Below are positions 44,152 to 64,000 of a DNA stretch of 64,000 bases, piece after piece. Under the pieces are notes generated by a model, which was not told the origin of the DNA, did no database searches, and saw only the letters and a program-made list of their open reading frames with translations. A program made the translations under genes and the position numbers. This stretch comes from Sinotaia quadrata (lineage: Eukaryota > Mollusca > Gastropoda > Architaenioglossa > Viviparidae), in assembly GCA_028829895.1 (NCBI GenBank), contig CM054180.1, positions 111,316,635 through 111,380,634 of the forward strand. Reading direction: 5' to 3'. Position 1 is the first letter of the stretch, and every line of letters begins with the position of its first letter.

Positions 44152-47060
44152 ATGAACTGTAAATTCATAAAACATTTTGAAAATTGTGTTAGAACCAAAC
44201 GAAGTACTTTTTTTTAAATTTGAAGATAATTCGCATTCTTTCTAAACGCATAAATTGATGCTTGGACTTTTAGCAAATAAAATCCCCCCCCCCTCTTCCC
44301 AAGTATTATATTAATAGACAAAGCACATTATGAAAGTATATTATGAAACATAGAGCAGTTCATAGTTAATTATCGCGATTAATTCAGTATAAAATCCGAT
44401 AAAATATAAGGTATAATTATGGAACTCTTTTGCCTTGCGGATACGCCACTACTACCAAATAGTGTGCGAAATGGCTGGGCATGGATTGTGCCTTGCCCGG
44501 TGTGTAAGGTAATACGTCTCTATTGACACGCACAATATATTGGGAATAAAACACAATACAAATATGCTTATCAGAGTTATAATAAGGGATAGTTTTAGAG
44601 ATAGGGGTAGGTTATGGTTAGTAATGCAAATAGGAATAGGGTTAGGGTGTTACTTGAGTGGGTTTTTTTTAATATTTCTTTGCATTTTAGCTGAAAAGGT
44701 AACTGTCATAAATTGTCAACAACTTAAAATAGTCCCCAGCTAAGAAAATATGGACGAACCGTTTTCATTTTAATTCCTGCATACAAAATTGATTTCACAA
44801 ATAAATAATTATGCAACTTTTTTCCACTTATTTCACACGAAACTAATAAACATGGGAAAAAATTAAATACATATTTAAAGACATTTGTATGGTATGATCG
44901 TTCATAAATGTTCGTTAGTTATCTTTGACAGTGGTTAAGCATACAAACCACGCAAATACAGAATAAATTGCATATCAAGTATATTATAATTCCATGTACT
45001 AAGTTCCCTTTATATTAGATCAACATTAAAAAATAAAACCCGCCAAAGCCGATAGTAGATCAAGCCAAATCTTTCCTTTAAATTTCCGAGTGATATTTAT
45101 ATAACTGTTAATATTTGGTTCAACAGATTAGTTACTTACGTCAATGGATGCAATCAAACCAAATCTTTCCTTTAAATTTCCGAGTGATATTTATATAACT
45201 GTTAATATTTGGTTCAACAGATTAGTTACTTACGTCAATGGATGCAATCCACGGATGCGGGAAAGGAGTATGTTCAGTATATTACAGACTTGGATCAGCC
45301 AGATTCCTCACAAGTCTCACAACATAGGTGTCAGTTTCACAACGTCATGTGATTACCAACGTGTAGCCCATTCCGTGTGGTAAACATCCTGTTAAATTTT
45401 TGTAACGTGGCATGTACAGAGAGTCGGACAATGTCTGAAATGTACTAGCCTTGTCACGATCTTTAAATATTAACTCACTCCTAACTTTCACATACACGAA
45501 ATGCAAATAGTATACAAAATTATAGTGTGATTGGCGAAGTGAAAGTATTACGCTGTTGTGAAGAAGGAAAGTGTGATTTTAATGATGGGAAGAACGACCG
45601 AACCGATCACTTAATGATATTACTCATCGAGGTGGTATTTCTGCTGTGGATTAATGATGACGTCAACAAACGACAAAGGGCTATTGCAGTTAGAAACGAA
45701 ATGAGATTTAAAAGTTTATGACTATCAAAAAATCTACACACTGCTTTAGAATACCAACATAGCAGCTGGAGAACATTTTTTATTTTCATTCGCCCGAGGA
45801 GGAGTATCTTTTATTTTTGTCTATAGGCAGTAATTTTATGAATGTGGGTCACCAATCATGCAAACGGGTTCCGCGTAGACAAGTTCAAGGTTGCTGTCTT
45901 GTTTATTTAATGTTTTTAACGTGTTCAGAGAGAACTCAATCGCTCTTCACGTCCTGTTTTCACAATCAGGCTCCTGCATGGAAAATGGCTTACACCATGA
46001 CTGGGTTGTTTAGTACGTGACATGTTTTCTATGCATGGAAAATAGCTTGCGGTAATATTGGATTGTTTAGAGATGCGTTTTGCATGCATGGCTGGAGACT
46101 GATTTGCTTTAGGTATGCAGTGTTTTGAATATAAACAAAGGGAGAAAAAAGAAGAAAAAAATGGAGCTAATTGTCATAATGATCGATTTTGTTGGGATAT
46201 TCGTATTCGACCAAGAGACAGAAGACGTTTTAATGTGGCACACGTCATAATGCATGTCGTTAAAATACATTAACGTGGGCTGGTTCCATACCATTAACTT
46301 CTTTCCTGCTGATTTTTAAAAATAATATTTAGTTTCCTCCCCATTGATATTTTTAAAATGTTTTTAATCATAAACTGTGGTTATACAGAAATAAAATGAA
46401 ATAATAAAATATCCCTTTTCCGAAAACTTGTAAAAGAAATATTAATAAAGTAAACTAAATGTACGTATTTTTGAAAATGGTCCTATCTTTCATACTTTCT
46501 GTTAAATTTGAATGCAGTCTTCTGCGCGGACACGGAAAATGTATGGTGATATGAATTACTATTTGAAACAGAATAGTTATCTCCTCCTGCGATACAGGTA
46601 GTGTAGCTATTATAATTAAGGTGTGTTTGTAGTGCGTGTGTGTGTAGTTAGCTCGTGCAGGTGTATAGGTATGTACTTAGATGTTTGCATGTTTGTGTGC
46701 TTTGTGAGTTTAGAGTTACCTTGGTACATATTTTAGAGAGGAAAATATATACCTAACAATACGCCAAAAGTAACATCACATAAAGCGTGTTTGTAGTATG
46801 TTTATAATTATGTGCAGATCTTTCTTAACTTGTACAAAAGAAACAATTTTCGTGTAAAACCCACGATGGAAATTAATTTTATCTGCGTAAAATAGCTTTT
46901 TCACAGGATCACTTCCAGTTGAACCGATATTAATTTGCAAGATTAAAACACAATGAATAAAGTGTATATAATGTTTTTCTGTAAGTCCCAATGAAACGAC
47001 GCATTTGATTTATTGCTTGTCATAAAGTTATCGTTCGTTGACTTTTTTCTATCATCCTTA
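44152..47060. other. No gene recognised
   Basis: AT-rich sequence upstream of the 43.4-44.2 kb TRIM gene. A 93-bp tandem duplication lies at 45061-45246. Short frames at 45144-45383, 45527-45721 and 45817-46020 lack domains or splice context. Confidence 0.5.
45061..45246. repeat. 93-bp tandem duplication
   Basis: CCAAATCTTTCCTTTAAATT through CAACAGATTAGTTACTTACG occurs twice with almost no change. Confidence 0.92.
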
Positions 47061-47360
47061 CCATATTTAATATATAGAGGGCGCATTAACACTGACTACT
47101 CAGGTTCTTACCATATTTAATATATAGAGGGCGCATTAACACTCACTACTCACGTTCTTACCATAATTAATATATAGAGGGCGCATTAACACTCACTACT
47201 CACGTTCCTACCATAATTAATATATAGAGGGCGCATTAACACTCACTACTCACGTTCCTACCATAATTAATATATAGAGGGCGCATTAACACTCACTACT
47301 CACGTTCTTACCATATTTAAGATATATAGAAGGCGCATTAACACTCACTACTCACTTGGA
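47061..47360. repeat. 50-bp minisatellite, six copies
   Basis: The unit CCATATTTAATATATAGAGG plus GCGCATTAACACTCACTACTCACGTTCTTA starts at 47061, 47111, 47161, 47211, 47261 and 47311. Confidence 0.95.
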
Positions 47361-49386
47361 CTGGGAACGATGAACTGGGAATGTTGGATTGGGAATCTTT
47401 GACTGGCGGTTACTGGTTAGGAATGTTAGACTGGGAACATTGGAATGGAAATGATTGACTGGAAATGTTGCTGTCACATATTTCAGTATTGCCATTGTAC
47501 AGAGTTGTACAATAGTCCATGGCTTAAGACTAATTTAAGGCTGACCAAAGGCTGAGATATTGATATGACGTACACAAGCATTAATGGAGAGCGTACGAAA
47601 GACGTATGGAAAGCCCATACAGAGTTGTTCAACATGCTTGATCGATCGACAGACAGAGAAATATACAGATAGATAGACAGACAGATAGACAGAGAGACAG
47701 ATAGATAGATAGATAGATAGATCAGTGTTTAGATCTTATCGTTTGTTGATTTCTTCTAATTATCTACAAGTTGGCCTTAATAGAAACGCTATTTAGGACT
47801 AAATATTTCATATTTACTGTATTTTATTTGAAGAATGTACTAACTGGTTTTAGCTTCGTCACACATTTCGGTGGGGGGGGGCTTTGTTGATTCTCCTGCG
47901 CTGTGTTCTCAGTGTGTAATAAATTTGTTTTCAGTTTTATCAGATGTAGATTTAAACATTTATCTGATGTTTAACAACTGTATAATTAATTGCCTTCTGA
48001 GCGTGAGTGCAAATAACTATTATACTAGTAAGTACATTTTAAAACTGAAGAACTTTCTTTCGGTGGTGGGTGTGAATAAAAAGTAAATTTAAGATACATT
48101 TTAAATAATGGGATAGTGTTTATCATATGCTTCTAATCAGCTGGATTTTAACGAAGTTCATTAAGGTCGATATTGTTGATTTTCAAAATTTTAAATGAAT
48201 GCATTAGTAAACTGGTTTACTTCCATTAGTAATCATTCACGGAAACGGTGTGTGAAATGGTACAGTTAACTAAGCTCTTTTACAACAACACAGTAGTGAA
48301 TTTCTCAGGAGGTATTAACGATTTAAGGCAGCCTGTGATAGAATGTCTTGTGAACAAAGTCATAGTCTGTTAAAAATTGTGAACAAACATGTCATTCGAA
48401 AGAAATTTAAACGTCACCACATTCTGTAAGGAATTTTATGTTGTTGTTTTTTCTATCAGTGTCAACTATTGTGAGTTAAGCTTATTTAGAGGAAAACACT
48501 AATCTCATTATTATAAAGTTTCTCTTAATAAAGTCAGTAGCTCATTTCTAACTGATGACATCTAGAAATACGATGACACCATGTCCTAGTAATAAATATA
48601 CGATACGTCTCTATGGTAACAAAGCCTTGAATAAAGCGGTAACATTCACATGAAGTAGACTATAGGCATTGTTCGACAAAATTATTTTTCCTTTCTTTCT
48701 TCCTTCCCAAAATATAAAGCTCTTGCCATCCTTGTACTGCAGTGCAGTGAAACTTTTTATCGAATTTTATAAATGAATCTCTACTAAATTCATCTTAACA
48801 TTCTGAAGTTTTCAAATACTTGTACTACAGCTAAATTATAAATGAAATTACAAAACTGATAATACGTGTACTAAGATTAACGCAACTTAGTTATTTTGAG
48901 CTGACAACATTCATTATATATATAATTTATAGTTACGTAATCACATATTCATTCAAACATTTAGAAACAAAGATACACTTTAAAGGGAATTAAATATAAA
49001 AAAATGACATTTCTGTAAACGACCTTACAAGTGCGTTTAATAAAACGAACGAATGTCTGCTTGCCTAAGTTAGGGGTGGGGTCGGATTGTGGATTTCGTG
49101 CAGGGATTGAGGGAAGGAGCTATGCAATTTTCCTACCTATTGTCCTGAATACTTTTTGTTGGCGCAGTAGTTTCACCGCAGTCATGTGAAGCTTTGCCGT
49201 CGATGCACTGGTTCCCCCCCCCCCGACCCCCCCAAACACACAGTCGTCTTTCGCATTGCACCCAGTTTTTAATCCACAGTGACCACCAAACCGACCTGCC
49301 GGAATCTATCACTTCATGCCAGCTAACTGTTGTACTGGAGGATTTGTTCGTGGGGCTATCGTTGTCCTTTGCATTTTCATTATAAT
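47361..49386. other. No gene recognised
   Basis: A GACTGGGAA-type degenerate repeat (47360-47470), a (GATA)/(GACA) microsatellite (47655-47722) and poly-C at 49216-49230. No coding features. Confidence 0.5.
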
Positions 49387-49700
49387 GGCCCAATCCTAAA
49401 GATATTAATTTAATGTCTGTAATAGATCTCCCTGTGGTTCAGATTTAATGGTTCAATCCTAAAGATATTAATTTAATGTCTGTAATAGATCTCCGTGTGG
49501 TTCAGATATAATGGTTCAATCCTAAAGATATTAATTTAATACCTATAACAGATCTCGCTGTGGTTAAGAATCTAATGATTCAATCCAAAGGATATTAATT
49601 TAATGTCTGTAATAAATCTCTCTGTGGTTCAGTATTTAATGGTTCAATCCTAAAGATATTAATTTAATGTCTGTAATAGATCTCGCTGTGGTTAAGTGTC
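49387..49700. repeat. 63-bp minisatellite, five copies
   Basis: Unit CAATCCTAAAGATATTAATT plus TAATGTCTGTAATAGATCTCNCTGTGGTTCAGATTTAATGGTT; copies begin near 49391, 49454, 49517, 49580 and 49643. Confidence 0.93.
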
Positions 49701-51786
49701 TAAGTTTCGTGCATTCTTTGAAGCATGCGTGCAATCATTCTTTCCGTGGTGGGCGGGTGAGTGGTTTGAGAATACCTTTAATGTTAAGAGGTAGGAAAAT
49801 AAAATGTTAAGTCAGGATCTAGGCAACATTTCATCTCTCGTTTCCTAAAAGGTTGCAGCATTGATTAAGTATTATAGGTTTTTCCTGATTTCTGTGGATT
49901 TTGTTTAAGTCGCTGCTTTATCTTGGTCTATGTTGTTCCATTTACTTCTCACCTACCTGAGTATGCGTAAAGGTTTCCGTCTTAGGACGTTCTTTCCTTT
50001 GGTGGTGCTCAGGCAGGCCCCGGCTCCTCTCGCTTGACTCTGGGAGTCGGAAGAAGGTTGTCGTCGTTTTCGCCCCGTCTAAGTACATTTTTTGTTTGTT
50101 TTTTAATAATTTTTCTGTGGTGCTGTTGATTGTTGTGCTTCGTTGCGTGTGGAACATCCGGGTCCTTTCAGTGCCACTCAGCCGGTACCGACAAAATAAA
50201 ACAACACGAAACTTTATATTCCTAAGCCTCTTTTCTTTGGTGTTGACCGTGAAGCCTCTGCAATGCTCTTGTGATTTTATTGAAAAAAGTGTTCATTTCT
50301 CCGTTAAAATTAACTATTTTCGACGAGGTTTGCTGTTTAGGAGGGATGGTCCGTCAGATTTTTGCAGGGCACAGGGAATTTCTCGATGAGTTTGAGACTC
50401 AAATGATACTTTTCATCACGCTGCAGCTATCTGAGAAATTTAGAATAAAGTATAATTTTTCAGTACCTCCTATTTCCTTATTTGGCTCTGTTGATATACT
50501 CCCTCGGCCATCGGGATCCGTAATAGTGGATGTCGTGCGCTTGGCGAGTTATGTTGTAGAGTGTGTTGACTGCGATGAGTAGCCAGTCTATCCAATCTAG
50601 GGGTGGTCGTTGGCTGCAAGGATATCTTTTGAGTTTTTTGCATGTCTGGTGTTATACCTGCCCCTTTCTGACGCAGATGAATTTGGCGGTATTCTCCTTT
50701 TCTTTTTTCTGTGAAGTTGCCTCTTGCTTTGGTGTTTCTTGCCTTTGTAGGGTTCCTGTTTGTTGTGAGTTGGCTTCTGTATGGTGTAGCGTTTGTGTAT
50801 CTATCGTGACGGTCTTGATATTTGCTTCTGTGTGTTGTTCTAGTCCGAAATGCCGCATAGGGCTCATATAGCAAATGAGGACAACAGTCTAGTACTAATT
50901 TATAGCTGCAACACAACACGCCAAAGACAGAATGAAGTGGCACAACCATAAATAGAAACCAGTTTGAGAACTATGGAGTTAAATCTCCAGAAGGAGAATG
51001 GATATGCCAACCAGAAGCTGTCACCGAGACAGATTAGAGAGAAGTAAAGAGACTTCGAGATAAGAACAAATAGAGTGGTTCCTGCTTGAAGACCAGACAC
51101 TGTAGTTCTTAATAAGTCTAAGAGAACAGCAGCAATAGTAAAATCATAAAAGCAAAAAGAAAGAGAAAAAAATCGAAAAATACCAGGATCTCAGATTAGA
51201 AATCAGACTTTGGAATGTAAAAGCAGAAGTGATACCTGTAGTGATATGAACCTAGGTGAACATAAAGTCTACTTTGGAAGGCTATCTGAATAAAGTATCT
51301 GGAAACCACAGACTCGCCCCATTATTATAAGCAGCACTCCTCTGAAGTGCCAACATCCTCCGTAAAAACTCGGATCTTCCAGAATCATGGTAAGATTCCG
51401 AGACATTGGTTCATAACCGATAGCCAACAGTAGTCATGATAAAGGGCCCAAGAATATACTTCTTCCTTTCGTAATTTTTCAACTCCTAAGTAATATGTAT
51501 CCACTTTCATCTCAAGGTCACTATAATCGAACTTCATGTTAATGAAATGTAAAGGAAAACAATCATTCGTTTCATTCTCTGACAGTGCGTCTAAAATGCA
51601 ATAATAATTAAGATTAAAATAAATTAAAAATAATACCTAATGTAAGTAAGTACGCATATTCTCATATTCTCTGAACATGTGTTCAGAGGCGCAGTTTTCT
51701 GGATACTATAGATCATTATACTCTCAACCACGCTCTTCACAATGAACCGTAAAACTCTGCGCCCGATGGATAACGTCAGATGTACG
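49701..51786. other. Downstream of the TRIM-ZU5 gene; possible transposon remnant
   Basis: 49930-51100 is more balanced in base composition and carries overlapping long frames on both strands (plus 50271-50582; minus 50470-50949). None has a domain I can name. The A-rich minus strand would suit a retroelement remnant. The 3'UTR of the TRIM-ZU5 gene should start at 51786 downwards, but no clear AATAAA was identified. Confidence 0.35.
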
Positions 51787-62363
<10,577 letters not shown>

Positions 62364-63414
62364 TGTGACAGCTGAAAAAAATGTTTTCGCTATTAGTATT
62401 AGGTAGTGCAGTACTAAGTATTGAATTTGTTTCTGTAGTATTAATAGACATGTATGCATGTTACACACTTCAAAAATAAAATTAAAATGACGGCATTAAT
62501 ACTTAAATGGTATTTGCAAATATAATCACAGCGACAAACCACAACCGTATTGATACATTCACATGAGTTAATATGATTCAATACAGGCACGAAAGTTAAA
62601 GTTAGTCACGAATATGCTGATATTTAAATATAAAAGCAGTCCTAGAATAGGCCTACAGAGAACGTTTTACGCAGTATGAAAGGGAGATAATTTAGTGGAA
62701 ACAAATTACAAATTTAATTCCCTTGACACGACCCATTAGCAAACTTTGCGTGTTCCGCTATGTCGACACAACATCAACACAGTTTTTTAAAATCACGATT
62801 CAATGGAACAGACATTCTATTAATTGAAATCAATCAGTATTCAAATGTGCCTTTAAGTATTCGATAGAGCCAAGTAGCTACATAGACGTAACATAGACAC
62901 AAGTATCAATCAAAACCGAAAGTAGCTACATAGACGTAACAAATACACAAGTATCAATCAAAACCGAAAGTAGCTACATAGACGTAACAAATACACAAGT
63001 ATCAATCAAAACCGAAAGTAGCTACATAGACGTAACAAATACACAAGTATCAATCAAAACCGAAAGTAGCGAACCGCTCTGCTTACAAATTTTTCACAAG
63101 TTTTTTTATGTCTGTTCATATTTCGGAGTGTCACATCCCATGATTATAATTGAAAATGTCACTTACCCCAATGTTTAGGAATGAGTGTCTTCTGGCGGAG
63201 AGGAATCAAGATTGAGAAAAACCGTTTCTTGTCTGGAGAGGTGAGCCTAACACTTAGACACGTCAGCAGCAATGGGTCTCAAGTCACGTGTTAGTTCCGT
63301 CACCGCCAAGAGGTCAAATGTAAACCAGCTTACCACCCAGCTAACTAAACTAAATCGGTAAAATTGCTTGAATTTAATTTAATGCAGCATATTAAATAAT
63401 TCAACACGTGCAAT
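62364..63414. other. Upstream region of TRIM-ZU5
   Basis: An acceptor precedes the ATG, so a non-coding first exon and promoter should lie further right. A 48-bp minisatellite is at 62873-63070. No core promoter motif could be assigned. Confidence 0.5.
62873..63070. repeat. 48-bp minisatellite, four copies
   Basis: Unit TAGCTACATAGACGTAACAA plus ATACACAAGTATCAATCAAAACCGAAAG; copies start at about 62874, 62922, 62970 and 63018. Confidence 0.94.
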
Positions 63415-64000
63415 AATGCAATTGGCGTTGTTATTTCATCTGCTCATCTGGATCTATGGTTAATATGCAGTTATTCAACAAATGTATCAAGTTATGTGAT
63501 TTGATAAAATAGGTTTTCCGTTATTCACAGGTCATCATGTAGGACTGACATACATTCAACCTGCTAGTGCAAGTTATTACATAGTGAGACAACCACATTG
63601 ATGCCTTTTAAACATCATTAGTTCATTGTTTGCTAGTTAACAGATAGACTGCACTGGAGAGTGTGATCAGTATCCCATGGACACTCACATAAGAGCGATA
63701 AGCTACTACGATCACTCCTTCTTAGTTGTAGTAGTTTGTTGTTGGACTAACAGCTAAATGTCGTGTCTGATGAGTTTATGTTTTACATCATGGAGATATT
63801 TGCACGACGTGGTGGTGATCATTGTCGTCTTATTTACCAAAGATTAAAAGGAAATCTTATCGATCGTCATCAAAGAACAAAATAATTTCTGTCAAATCGG
63901 TCATTCATCCAGCGGAACATTGTCTTCTGTTAGCTATTGAAACTGTTTAAAATGATCCAATCAGTAAAGTAGATTTTCAGAATTGTTTTTATGTGTAGAG
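63415..64000. repeat. Resumed homology to copy 1 (14393-14763 and 16333-16540)
   Basis: Starts AATGCAATTGGCGTTG and continues to the window edge. It lacks the 1569-bp LTR found in copy 1 and keeps one ATCAT at 63787-63791. Direct orientation. Confidence 0.92.

Noticed and set aside
44560..44660. AGGGTTAGGG resembling telomeric repeat
   Set aside because: Only one or two irregular copies; no telomere array.
50096..50949. Overlapping ORFs on both strands
   Set aside because: No domain recognised in any frame; overlapping openness reflects composition. Kept only as a possible transposon remnant.

Overview
The window looks like AT-rich genomic DNA from an invertebrate animal, most likely a mollusc or another lophotrochozoan. 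It has intron-split genes with GT..AG junctions, many micro- and minisatellites, transposon insertions with target-site duplications, and expanded gene families (TRIM-like RING/B-box genes, NHR/Neuralized exons, a ZU5 gene, C2H2 zinc fingers). The species itself cannot be read from the sequence. All convincing host genes lie on the minus strand.

Left part (1-24 kb). A gene with RING, two B-boxes and a coiled coil on one exon (3145-4227) continues into two phase-matched exons coding the start and middle of an NHR domain (2238-2372, 442-600) and runs off the left edge. A C2H2 gene with ten fingers is at 8722-9624. The middle, end and short terminal exon of a second NHR domain lie at 23212-23511, 19537-19716 and 18743-18775. 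A frameshifted copy of a widespread invertebrate protein family lies between them (21283-22570).

Middle part (24.1-41 kb). This is a second copy of the block starting at 3674. It begins inside the TRIM coding exon at a microsatellite, leaving a truncated, nonsense-mutated TRIM copy (24095-24648), and carries a second C2H2 gene (30503-31387). Comparing the copies exposes post-duplication insertions with empty paralogous sites: a 158-bp hAT-type MITE and a 1569-bp LTR in copy 1; a 1546-bp LTR, a 451-bp repeat with a 17-bp flanking duplication, an unidentified ~890-bp element and a 3.6-kb decayed LINE with RNase H in copy 2.

Right part (41-63.4 kb). A block absent from copy 1 holds a RING/B-box gene whose coiled coil appears lost by frameshift (43405-44151), and a nine-exon gene (62363 down to 51787) whose splice phases agree throughout. 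It predicts a 1312-residue protein: RING, two B-boxes, coiled coil, an extended heptad-repeat coil, then ZU5 with a long C-terminal part. Homology to copy 1 resumes at 63415 and continues to the edge.

The main points for follow-up are: (i) TRIM N-terminal modules joined to NHR or ZU5, neither a standard TRIM C-terminal class; (ii) minisatellites with units of 42, 48 and 30 bp, all multiples of three, located at splice junctions of three NHR exons, two of which multiply the splice donor itself; and (iii) zinc-finger paralogues whose substitutions concentrate at base-contacting helix positions while a nearby non-coding block is almost identical. The likely roles (ubiquitin ligases or innate-immune-type signalling scaffolds, and DNA-binding regulators) are inferred from family knowledge.
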